Shown here one piece after another: positions 7,214 through 14,570 of a stretch of DNA of 20,832 nucleotides. The DNA is from Bacteroidales bacterium (GTDB taxonomy: Bacteria; Bacteroidota; Bacteroidia; Bacteroidales; UBA932). The DNA lies in NCBI GenBank assembly GCA_020026355.1, contig JAHHQP010000033.1, positions 1-20,832 of the forward strand. Reading direction: 5' to 3'. The stretch's first letter is position 1. The number at the start of each line of letters is the position of its first letter. The notes under the pieces were generated by a model. The model did not search any database. It worked only from the letters and a program-made list of their open reading frames with translations, and was not told the DNA's origin. A program made the position numbers and the translations under genes.

Positions 7214-8382
7214 TATTCTTTAGGAAAATTCTGATTGATATATGCTTTTTTCAAACGTCCGAGTACCGGGATCGGCAGCAGCAGGAAGCAGAGCATGTAG
7301 ACGATCTCCTGCCACCATCCTGCGAAGCCGCTTCCGAAGATGACCTCCTGAGTATAGAAGAGATAATAGTGACGCAGCGGGAAAGCTGCGGACCATCCCT
7401 GGATATACGGCGGCATCGTCTCGAGCGGGAGAGTGAAGCCGGCCAAGGTAAATCCCATCACGCTGTACAGGGCGCCGATGCTCAGTGCAAGTCTGGTGAC
7501 CGGCAGACAGCCCAGGATGAAGATGGCGATGCCCTCGCTGGCGAGTACGAGCATGATCACGTTGATGACCATGTTCCAGACAGATCCGGCGATCGGGAAG
7601 TGCATGAACTGGTACAGCAGCAGTTCCATCAGGATGCCCAGGAAGATGAAAAGCACGGTATAGACGATGAGCTTTCCACCGAGAGCCAGGGTGATGGAAT
7701 TGCCTGTCGTGTCCATGAGCTGTCTGGAAGTGCCGTATTTCAGTTCCGTACCCATCGAATAGATAAGGACAATGATGACGATCATCTCCAGTATGCCCGG
7801 GAGCATGATGTTCGTCAGGTAGTAGCCGTAGTTCGTGTAGGCGTTGCCGATCTGGTGCGTGTCGATGTTGATCGGCTGGATTCGTCCCATGATGGCATCG
7901 TCGTTGAAGCCTCTGGCTCTCAGGACTTCACGCTTGACGGCTCCGTTGGCGAGGTTCACCAGTGTGAGGATATCTTTGTAGGCCAATGCACCTCCTACGA
8001 AATAGAGTCCGTTCAGGTAGTAGGTGAATTCCGGCTGGCGGTTGGCGAGGATATCGTCGTAGGTGTGCTCCGGGATGACGCAGATGGAAGTCAGCTTGCC
8101 TTTCATCATGTCTTCCCGGGCCTCGGCGAAGGTATCATACTTGATGACCTTTCCCAGCTGGGTCGCATCCAGGTTCCTGGCGAATTCCCGGGAGACCCAA
8201 GTCTCGTCCTTGTCGACGATTCCAATCGGCAGGTCACTCGGCAGACCCTGATGGAAGAAGGTCAGGAAGAAGATGGCGCAGAAGGCCATCACTCCGATGG
8301 ATCCCATCAGGTAGAGGGGCCTTCTTCCTATGATCTCGAGCTCTCTGCAGATGACATTCTTCAGTATCTTGAAACTCTTCAT
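7213..8382 (-). CDS. ABC-2 type permease (first of pair)
   Basis: This 389-residue inner-membrane permease is homologous in layout to its downstream partner. A first helix lies at about residues 27-45. A periplasmic region opens with PIGIVDKDETWVSREFARN, which corresponds to PVAVVDDAGCELSRRYIRE in the partner. Several C-terminal helices include GFTLAGFTLPLETMPPYIQG, the conserved loop before the last helix. It begins one base after the HlyD stop codon and overlaps the next gene by one base, so translation of the three genes looks coupled. The family exports drugs or other small hydrophobic compounds; the substrate here is unknown. Confidence 0.87.
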   Translation of the reverse strand: MKSFKILKNVICRELEIIGRRPLYLMGSIGVMAFCAIFFLTFFHQGLPSDLPIGIVDKDETWVSREFARNLDATQLGKVIKYDTFAEAREDMMKGKLTSICVIPEHTYDDILANRQPEFTYYLNGLYFVGGALAYKDILTLVNLANGAVKREVLRARGFNDDAIMGRIQPINIDTHQIGNAYTNYGYYLTNIMLPGILEMIVIIVLIYSMGTELKYGTSRQLMDTTGNSITLALGGKLIVYTVLFIFLGILMELLLYQFMHFPIAGSVWNMVINVIMLVLASEGIAIFILGCLPVTRLALSIGALYSVMGFTLAGFTLPLETMPPYIQGWSAAFPLRHYYLFYTQEVIFGSGFAGWWQEIVYMLCFLLLPIPVLGRLKKAYINQNFPKE

Positions 8383-8383
8383 G

Positions 8384-9379
8384 TTATTTTATCGTTTCTT
8401 TGACGATGACGGACATTCCTGGACGCAGACCATCTACCGGCTGGTCCGGAACGGCTCTGACCTCGAAGGTCTTCGCGTCATACATGTCGGTCTCCTTGGT
8501 AGCTTTCCAGGTGGCGTAGGACTCGCGTACGGCAATGTAGTTGACGGTAGCCGTGCACTCCAGATTGTCCAGTGCAGGAATGTAGACGATGATCTTGTTT
8601 CCCTGTTTCAGGCCATGGAGATAGTCCTCTCTGACGTTGAAGGTGAACCACATGTCATTGAGGTCAATGACACTCATGACCGGAGCGCCCTGTCCCACGA
8701 GTTCTCCTACATGAGGGAAGATGTTGGAGACGATACCGTCAGCAGGAGAAGTGAGGTAGAGCTCACCGAGATAGGATTCCACTTCCTCAATAGCTCCGTC
8801 GGCACGGGCAACCAGGGCCTGTGCGGCCAGCTTGTCTTCCTTGCGTGCTCCGTTGACAGCCATGTCATATTGGCTCTTGGCTGCCTTGCACTGGGCGACG
8901 GAAGCATCATATTTCGCTTTCACTTCGTCGTATTTCTGTGCGGCGATGACTTCCTGGTCATAGAGTTTCTGGATCCTGTCGAAGGATTTCTTCATTACTT
9001 CTTCCTGAACCTTGGCCTGCTGCCAGAGCTGGTAGGCACCTGCGATCTGCTCTTTGGTGGCACCGTTCTTCGCTTTCAGGCTCTGTGCATCTGCCGCAGC
9101 TCTTGCAGCCTGTGCCTGTGCCAGTTTGGCACGGACTTCAGGAGAGTTGATGAAGACGACCGTATCGCCTTTATGGACCATGCTTCCTTCGCGGGTGTAG
9201 AGTTCTTCAATTCTTCCTGGAACTTTTCCTGAAATTCTGTATTCCGTCGCTTCGGCCTCTCCCTGTATGACGAGCGGTTTAGGTTTGGAAACGATATAGC
9301 CGATGACGGCAATGATGATGATGATCGTGAGCAAGGCCGTGATGCCTATTGCCAGATTGTAGCTTTTTTTCTGTGACAT
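8384..9379 (-). CDS. HlyD-family periplasmic adaptor protein
   Basis: This 331-residue membrane fusion protein bridges the inner-membrane permeases to the outer-membrane channel. One membrane helix (residues 8-30) anchors it. A lipoyl-like half (about 38-75, GKVPGRIEELYTREGSMVHKG) is followed by a long alanine/lysine/glutamine-rich coiled-coil hairpin (about 78-205). The second lipoyl half has LTSPADGIVSNIFPHVGELV, and a beta-barrel domain leads to the C-terminal GLRPGMSVIV. The arrangement matches the YbhG/YhiI group that works with paired ABC-2 permeases. It lies 22 bases downstream of the TolC-type gene and one base upstream of the first permease. Confidence 0.9.
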   Translation of the reverse strand: MSQKKSYNLAIGITALLTIIIIIAVIGYIVSKPKPLVIQGEAEATEYRISGKVPGRIEELYTREGSMVHKGDTVVFINSPEVRAKLAQAQAARAAADAQSLKAKNGATKEQIAGAYQLWQQAKVQEEVMKKSFDRIQKLYDQEVIAAQKYDEVKAKYDASVAQCKAAKSQYDMAVNGARKEDKLAAQALVARADGAIEEVESYLGELYLTSPADGIVSNIFPHVGELVGQGAPVMSVIDLNDMWFTFNVREDYLHGLKQGNKIIVYIPALDNLECTATVNYIAVRESYATWKATKETDMYDAKTFEVRAVPDQPVDGLRPGMSVIVKETIK

Positions 9380-9401
9380 GATATTTTATATTTTTTATGT
9401 T

Positions 9402-11189
9402 CTATTTGTTCTTTTCTTCTGCAGCAGCTTTCTTGGCTGCTTTTCTGGCCGCTTTCTTTTCGGCCTTGAGCTGTGCTTTCGCTTCCTTGGCAGCCTTCTT
9501 GTCGGCTTTTACCATGGCGTTCGTCGTTTCTGCATCCAGCTTCATCTGTTTTTTCCTGGCTTTGATCACCTCTTCCGTTTCCATGGAGGTCTCTTCATAG
9601 AGCCGAGCTTTATCCTTGCTGAAGGATTCCGGGAGGGTGTTCCTGTAGCAGCCTTCCGCTTTCATGAGGTTGGCGTTGTTCATCTGGAGCTCGATACCGG
9701 CATCGATGTATTCCGAATGTGCCTTCAGCCATGCCGTATGTGCCGAGAGGGCTGTGTTCGTCGCGACGACTCCAGCTTCGAAACCGACGGAAGCGGTCCT
9801 CAGATTCTCTTCCGCGTTCTCCATGTTGTTTCTGGCCATATCGAGTTTCTCCAGGCTTTCGGCCTGCTGCTTGTGCAGCTGGGTGACCTGAAGATTGATC
9901 ATTTTCCTGGCATCATTGAGCTTGATGTTGTAAAGGGTCGCTTCGGCTTCGGCCTTGCGCGTCTTGTTCATTTTCTCAAAGGCGTGGAAGATCGGGATGT
10001 TCACCATCACGCCGACATTGAAAGTGCCGCCGAGCTTCTTGTCGAAGCCGTTGAAGAAGTTCGGATAGGTCATCAGGTAGTTCGCACCTACGGCAATCTG
10101 CGGCATCATTTCCGCGCGGACCATATTGGCCTTCTGTCTGTAGATTTCGGAGGCGAGCTGCAGGCTCTTGATTTCCGGACGGTCCTGATAGATGGTTTCC
10201 ATATCTTTCTCTTCAGAAAGTATCGGAAGCGGGATTTCTTCCAGTTCTTCGTCCGCCAGCATGATCTCGCTGTCGAGTGGAAGTCCGATCTGCTTGCAGA
10301 GCAGCATCTTGGACAGGCTCAGACCGTTCTCGGCCTTGAGCTTCATCATATCGGCCTCATTGACCTTAACCTTGATTTCAAGCTTGTCGGTCTTGGTCAT
10401 GATACCGGCGGCGATGGATGCATCGACATCTTTTTCCAGCTTATGGAGCAGGTCGGCGTAGGAAGTGGCCAGTCTGTATTTGTTGGCAATGGAGATGATC
10501 TGCCAGTAGGCCTGGTCAACGCTCACGAGGATGTCCTGGTATTTCTGGTCGTATTGAGTGCGGCTGAGCTGTTCAGCAAGAGTCGCGATCTTGTTTGCCG
10601 CGACGATCTTTCCACCCATGAAGACCGGCTGCTTGATGGATACGACGCCGATGACCATGTTGCTGAGGTCCGGATGGAGGGCGCCGTCGATCTCACTGCC
10701 GATGCCGCTGATGATCTGCGCGATGTCCAGCTTGGACAAGGTGCCTGTTATGGTCTGCCACAGCGGACTCTTCATGAATTCCTGCAGAGCGGCCGGGTTC
10801 TTCATCAGGGCCTGCATGAACTGGTCCTTGATGGTTCCCATGGTTCCTTGCGCTGCTGCGCCGGCTCCGGTGATCTTATCGGTAAGTTCGTCCTTGACCA
10901 GGGAGACGGAGTTCTGGTTATACATATAGGTACCGTTGACGCTGATGTCCGGAAACCAGTTGGCTCTGATGGATTTCTTGTCGTACTCGGCCATTTTCAT
11001 CTGTACGGCCGCGGAAGTGATGTCATCATTGCTGCTGATGGCCATCTGCCTGCAGTCGTCCAAGGTCAGTACCTGCTTTTCCGGGGCGGTTTCGTCTGTA
11101 GTCTGTGCTGTGCAGACATGAACCGGAAGTGTTCCGACCACTATCGTCGCTGCGATGGCGGAACACCATTTTTTTGTAACAATGCTCAT
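9402..11189 (-). CDS. TolC-family outer-membrane efflux protein with K/A-rich tail
   Basis: This 595-residue outer-membrane channel is the exit duct of the efflux system. A signal peptide ends near CTAQ (residues 27-29). The first repeat (LTLDDCRQMAISSN) and the second half show the normal TolC helical pattern, including PDISVNGTYMYNQ and IKQPVFMGGKIVAANK at the barrel strands. Two features exceed the usual 430-490 residues: a loop of about 80 residues (about 96-177) between the first two barrel strands, expected to face the outside, and a 53-residue C-terminal tail (543-595) of mostly Lys and Ala, expected in the periplasm. It lies 132 bases downstream of the hydrolase-like gene. Confidence 0.9.
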   Translation of the reverse strand: MSIVTKKWCSAIAATIVVGTLPVHVCTAQTTDETAPEKQVLTLDDCRQMAISSNDDITSAAVQMKMAEYDKKSIRANWFPDISVNGTYMYNQNSVSLVKDELTDKITGAGAAAQGTMGTIKDQFMQALMKNPAALQEFMKSPLWQTITGTLSKLDIAQIISGIGSEIDGALHPDLSNMVIGVVSIKQPVFMGGKIVAANKIATLAEQLSRTQYDQKYQDILVSVDQAYWQIISIANKYRLATSYADLLHKLEKDVDASIAAGIMTKTDKLEIKVKVNEADMMKLKAENGLSLSKMLLCKQIGLPLDSEIMLADEELEEIPLPILSEEKDMETIYQDRPEIKSLQLASEIYRQKANMVRAEMMPQIAVGANYLMTYPNFFNGFDKKLGGTFNVGVMVNIPIFHAFEKMNKTRKAEAEATLYNIKLNDARKMINLQVTQLHKQQAESLEKLDMARNNMENAEENLRTASVGFEAGVVATNTALSAHTAWLKAHSEYIDAGIELQMNNANLMKAEGCYRNTLPESFSKDKARLYEETSMETEEVIKARKKQMKLDAETTNAMVKADKKAAKEAKAQLKAEKKAARKAAKKAAAEEKNK

Positions 11190-11321
11190 TTTATTATAGA
11201 TAATTTATTATTTGTTCCGAAACTGTTGACGTCCATTTCTCTATACAAAATGGTTGCCTTTCTTTTCGCTGTCAGGAGACGTTTGGTAGAATTTTATTTC
11301 CCAAATGAGAAATTCCGACAT

Positions 11322-12332
11322 TTATCGGTCAATGAAGTCAAGGATATCGTCCCAGACCAGCTGCTTTCCTTTTTCGTTGAGGATTTCATGTCTCATGTTT
11401 CGATAGAGTTTCGAGGAGACGTTCGCATAGCCGACTTTACTCATGAAGCTGACAGCATCGTTGAACTGTCTTTCCGTGTAGAGGAAAGGGTCTTCCTCGC
11501 CGGAGATGAAGAAGATCGGAAGCGTCGGATTCTGGATATTCCATCCGTTCCTGTCGTAGGTGTAGCGCATCAGGGAAAACAGGTTGTTGAATCCGTTGGC
11601 GGTAAACTGGAAGTTACAGAGCGGATCCTTGTCGTAGGCATTGACGACTGTCACGTCGGAACAGAGCCAGGCATTGCTGGATGCTTCGTTCCTGAATTTC
11701 TTCCGATGGGACTTGAAAGTCATTTCCTGGATCTTGACAGGTCGTGACAGCCCGCCGTACTTCTCGATGGTCTTCCGGGTCATGCGGATGCCGAGACGGG
11801 AGGCTTCGTCGTAGCTCGGAGAGCCGCAGACGATGAGCCGGCTGATGGTCTCGTCATAGCGTTTGACATAGCACCTGGCGACCATAGAGCCCATGCCGTG
11901 TCCCAGCATGTCGACCTTCAGATCCGGAAAGGTCTGATGGATCCAGTCGTTGACGACCTTGACATCATCGATCATCGCATTGTATCCGCCCTCATGGAAA
12001 TATCCGAGTTCGCTGGTGGAACGCACGGATTCTCCATGCCCGCGATGGTCATGGATGACACAGATCCAGCCGTTCGCGGACATGTATTCCATGAACGGAA
12101 TGTAACGTTCCTTGTGTTCGCACATGCCGTGGATCAGCTGAAGGACACCTTTCGGCATGACTCCTTCATCGGGGGTGAGGTAGAGTACGGCCAGCTGCAG
12201 GGAGTCTTCCGAGGAGAGGAGAGTGGTCTTTCGGATACGTTCGTTCCTGATTTGCGTTGTCGCTGCGTTCGCTTCGCTTGCTGCGGTCAATGTCAGCAAT
12301 AGTATTGAAATCGTTGTGATGATCCTTTTCAT
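11322..12332 (-). CDS. secreted alpha/beta hydrolase-fold protein lacking the nucleophile serine
   Basis: This 336-residue protein is of the monoacylglycerol-lipase/serine aminopeptidase S33 (Hydrolase_4) type, exported by a clear signal peptide (residues 1-23, ending EANA). The oxyanion motif HGMCEH (68-73) and HDHRGHGES (94-102) are intact, as are the expected acid D281 (SGEEDPF) and base H315 (RNMRHEILNE). The nucleophile elbow should read G-x-S-x-G but reads G144-H-G-M-G148, so the serine is replaced by glycine, leaving only S149 next to it. The ATG at 12332 is preferred over an in-frame TTG at 12353 because it starts the signal peptide directly and is preceded by GGAAG. It leads the efflux operon; it may be a binding or chaperone-like pseudoenzyme. 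Confidence 0.85.
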   Translation of the reverse strand: MKRIITTISILLLTLTAASEANAATTQIRNERIRKTTLLSSEDSLQLAVLYLTPDEGVMPKGVLQLIHGMCEHKERYIPFMEYMSANGWICVIHDHRGHGESVRSTSELGYFHEGGYNAMIDDVKVVNDWIHQTFPDLKVDMLGHGMGSMVARCYVKRYDETISRLIVCGSPSYDEASRLGIRMTRKTIEKYGGLSRPVKIQEMTFKSHRKKFRNEASSNAWLCSDVTVVNAYDKDPLCNFQFTANGFNNLFSLMRYTYDRNGWNIQNPTLPIFFISGEEDPFLYTERQFNDAVSFMSKVGYANVSSKLYRNMRHEILNEKGKQLVWDDILDFIDR

Positions 12333-12452
12333 ACTTCCATTATATTGTTTCAACTTGTTTCTTCTTCTGTCGTTCTTGACGGTCTGTCATCGCCTCAAGG
12401 TGTGTGCAATGTCGTTTTTCTGTCAAAGTATAGGAGTTTCAAAAAATAGTCT

Positions 12453-12460
12453 TACCTTTG
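12453..12460 (+). promoter_or_regulatory. -7 box driving tetR and the sugar operon
   Basis: TACCTTTG matches TAnnTTTG exactly. The transcript would start near 12465 and give a leader of about 95 bases before the tetR ATG. No clear -33 element is visible. It faces the minus-strand box at 12502-12509, so the two transcripts would overlap by about 30 bases. Confidence 0.6.
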
Positions 12461-12481
12461 CAGGCGTGTTTGACAAATAGT

Positions 12482-12497
12482 CTGACACCATTGTCAG
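12482..12497. promoter_or_regulatory. inverted repeat, probable TetR operator
   Basis: CTGACA-CCAT-TGTCAG is a perfect six-base inverted repeat with a four-base spacer. It sits between the two facing promoter boxes, at or just past both predicted transcription starts. A further TTTGACA half-like sequence lies just upstream (about 12470-12476). Position beside a divergent tetR gene makes it the best operator candidate. Confidence 0.6.
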
Positions 12498-12501
12498 GTC
12501 G

Positions 12502-12532
12502 CAAAGGTAAACACTTTCATCAGAATTGCAAT
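12502..12532 (-). promoter_or_regulatory. promoter of the hydrolase/efflux operon
   Basis: On the minus strand TACCTTTG (12509-12502) is an exact -7 box, and TTG (12532-12530) stands 20 bases upstream, within the normal -33 to -7 spacing for Bacteroidetes. The transcript would begin near 12495, inside the edge of the inverted repeat, and run about 165 bases before the ATG at 12332. Confidence 0.65.
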
Positions 12533-12559
12533 GAATTGCTGTCTTAAATTACTGATATC

Positions 12560-13171
12560 ATGGAAAACAGAGATATAGAACAAGAAATCATCAACGCTGC
12601 CAGGGAGACTTTCATCCATTGCGGCTATACGGATGCGAGCATGACGGAGATCGCCGAAAGAGTCGGTATCAACCGTCCCACGCTCCATTATTATTTCCGC
12701 ACCAAGGAAAAGCTTTTCAACGCGGTCTTCGGCGGAATCATCAAGGAGTCGATCGAGAAGATCAGATATATGCTTCATTCGGACCGTCCTTTTCTGGAAC
12801 GTCTGGATACCATCATCGATTCCTATTATGAGCATTTCAAGGCCAATCCGGATCTGCCGATGTTTTTCCTGAAGGAGATCCAGCGCAATCCGGCCGGCTT
12901 CATCGGGGAGGTCAATCATGCGGAGATCAGGAATCTTCTCATGGAGGTGATGACTCTTTATGAAAGGGAAATCAAGGAGAAGAAGATCAATGATGTTTCT
13001 TTTGACCTGGTGCTGCCATCGTTCTATATGCTGCTGATCACACCTTTCATCGGTGAGCGACTGATGGAGAACCCGGTTTTCAACGTCAGCTTCGATGCGG
13101 ATGATTATCTCCAGCGCTGGAAAGCAAATATGCTGCAATATTTTTCTCTTTTATTAGGTATTGAAAATTGA
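12560..13171 (+). CDS. TetR/AcrR-family transcriptional regulator
   Basis: This 203-residue DNA-binding repressor has the TetR helix-turn-helix in residues 6-55: an AARETFIHCGYTDASMTEIA stretch, then GINRPTLHYYFRTKEKLF, where YYF-x-x-K-E-x-L is the family signature. The C-terminal ligand-binding half (about 65-200) is helical and not assignable to a ligand. It is divergent from the hydrolase/efflux operon and separated from it by a control region with facing promoters and an inverted repeat. Its stop is only 6 bases before the glycosyltransferase start, so it heads the sugar-modification operon too. By analogy with other tetR genes beside efflux systems it should repress both units and itself until bound by a small molecule. 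Confidence 0.92.
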   Translation: MENRDIEQEIINAARETFIHCGYTDASMTEIAERVGINRPTLHYYFRTKEKLFNAVFGGIIKESIEKIRYMLHSDRPFLERLDTIIDSYYEHFKANPDLPMFFLKEIQRNPAGFIGEVNHAEIRNLLMEVMTLYEREIKEKKINDVSFDLVLPSFYMLLITPFIGERLMENPVFNVSFDADDYLQRWKANMLQYFSLLLGIEN

Positions 13172-13177
13172 ATGTGA

Positions 13178-13915
13178 ATGATGAACAGGACATCTGAATA
13201 CCGTTTCACGATTCTCGTCCCGCTCTATAATGAGGTGGGGAATATCGATAGACTGGAGAGGGAACTGGCCGCCTATCTCCGAATCAGTCGTTGTCCGGCG
13301 TGCGTGCTTTTCGTGGACGATGGTTCTACGGACGGAAGCAGTTCCAGAATCGCGGAGATCTGCCGGAATCATAAGGCTTTCTTTTATATTAGACTTGAAC
13401 GCAACTCAGGACTGAGTGCTGCGCTCAAAGCAGGGATCGACCATACGTTCTCAGAATATGTCGGCTATATCGATGCTGATCTGCAGACCAGTCCGGAGGA
13501 TTTCAACCTGCTGCTGGAGGATATCGCTGACTACAGCATGGTGATCGGCATCCGTGCGGACCGCAAGGATTCTTTCTTCAAGAATCTCCAGTCTCGCATT
13601 GCCAATGGTTTCCGTCGCATGATGACCGGTGACGGAGCTAGAGATACCGGCTGTCCGCTGAAGGTTCTCCATACGGATGTGGCCCGGAAGCTTCCGCTTT
13701 TCAAGGGGATGCATCGTTTCCTGCCTGCGCTTGTCCTGCTGCAGGACGGCGGCTGTTACAAGCAGGTTCCGGTCCGCCATTTCCCGAGAATGGCCGGAAA
13801 ATCGAAGTACCATCTGTGGAACAGGCTCTGGGGGCCGTTCGCGGATTGTTTCGCCTTCCGTTGGATGAAGCCGAGGTACATCAATTACAAGGTCGGTTCC
13901 GATAATCTGGAATAA
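13178..13915 (+). CDS. GT2 polyprenyl-phosphate glycosyltransferase without membrane helices
   Basis: This 245-residue family 2 glycosyltransferase belongs to the DPM1/ArnC/GtrB group, which moves a sugar from a nucleotide carrier to polyprenyl phosphate on the cytoplasmic face. It shows VPLYNE (14-19), the nucleotide-binding DDGSTD (47-52), the metal-binding D99-A-D101 with LQTSPED, DTGCPLKV (156-163) and H179-R180 with the RHFPRMAGKSKY stretch (200-211), all expected in this group. It has no C-terminal membrane helices, unlike ArnC and GtrB. The next gene, one base downstream, encodes a membrane protein that could supply the anchor. ATG at 13178 or the adjacent 13181 may start it. The epimerase in the same operon suggests a hexuronic acid as the sugar. 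Confidence 0.9.
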   Translation: MMNRTSEYRFTILVPLYNEVGNIDRLERELAAYLRISRCPACVLFVDDGSTDGSSSRIAEICRNHKAFFYIRLERNSGLSAALKAGIDHTFSEYVGYIDADLQTSPEDFNLLLEDIADYSMVIGIRADRKDSFFKNLQSRIANGFRRMMTGDGARDTGCPLKVLHTDVARKLPLFKGMHRFLPALVLLQDGGCYKQVPVRHFPRMAGKSKYHLWNRLWGPFADCFAFRWMKPRYINYKVGSDNLE

Positions 13916-13916
13916 G

Positions 13917-14549
13917 ATGCCGGATTGGATCGTATATACCATAGGTTTCCTGGCCCAGGTCTTCTTTTCAGGCCGGACTATCCTCCAGTGGATCAAATCA
14001 GAGAAGGCGAAGAGTGTGATCTCTCCCTCTTCCTATTGGATACTCAGTGTGATGGGAGCCTATCTGCTCTGTATCTATGGATGGTTCAGGAATGATTTCG
14101 CCATCATTTTCGGCCAGCTGATCTCGTACTACATCTATTTGTGGAACCTGAACAGCAAGGGCGTCTGGAAAAGGCTGACGAAGGGGCTTCGGGTCCTCCT
14201 GATCGCCACGCCAGTTATGGCGGTCATCGGCGTCATGGGGAATGCGGAAGACTTTGTCCGTGATTTCTTCTGCAACGAGGAAATCCCGCTCTGGCTCGTC
14301 ATCTTCGGATCTGCCGGACAGATGATCTTCACCTTGAGATTCGTCTATCAGTGGATCTACTCCTTCCGGAGGCATGAATCGGAACTTCCGGCCGGTTTCT
14401 GGATCATCAGTCTGGTCGGTTCCGCTGTCATCATCGCTTACGGTATCTACCGGGCGGATCCGGTTCTTCTTCTGGGGCAGTCCTTCGGTTTCGTCGCTTA
14501 TGCCCGGAACCTCTGGATCGGCTACCGGAGCAGCAAGAAAAAAGCATGA
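13917..14549 (+). CDS. tandem LAB_N-domain membrane protein
   Basis: This 210-residue inner-membrane protein is made of two copies of the domain found at the N-terminus of some lipid A-disaccharide synthases (LAB_N). Copy 1 spans residues 6-78 and copy 2 residues 127-203. Each has an F-x-x-R-x-x-x-Q-W segment (R20/W25 and R141/W146), then a W-I-L-S or W-I-I-S helix, a Y-G-W/I-x-R-x-D loop and a G-Q-S/L helix ending in W-N-L or R-N-L-W. About six membrane helices result. No LpxB catalytic domain is present. Standing between a soluble polyprenyl-phosphate glycosyltransferase and an ArnT-like enzyme, it is likely to anchor the first enzyme or move the lipid-linked sugar across the membrane. Confidence 0.88.
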   Translation: MPDWIVYTIGFLAQVFFSGRTILQWIKSEKAKSVISPSSYWILSVMGAYLLCIYGWFRNDFAIIFGQLISYYIYLWNLNSKGVWKRLTKGLRVLLIATPVMAVIGVMGNAEDFVRDFFCNEEIPLWLVIFGSAGQMIFTLRFVYQWIYSFRRHESELPAGFWIISLVGSAVIIAYGIYRADPVLLLGQSFGFVAYARNLWIGYRSSKKKA

Positions 14550-14570
14550 ACAAGATAACCATCGATACGG

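Noticed and set aside
6035..8403. two plus-strand open frames of about 400 codons antisense to the permeases
   Set aside because: They mirror the permease genes almost end to end, are rich in His, Asp and Gln as expected for antisense of membrane codons, and lack start or promoter signals.
11190..11321. separate promoter for the TolC gene
   Set aside because: No TAnnTTTG box or close variant on the minus strand; small inverted repeats here are too short to interpret, so read-through from the upstream gene is assumed.
9378..11747. 789-codon open frame on the plus strand, antisense to the TolC and hydrolase-like genes
   Set aside because: The minus-strand proteins have clear family motifs; the plus frame has none and is a by-product of biased codon use that removes stops on the opposite strand.
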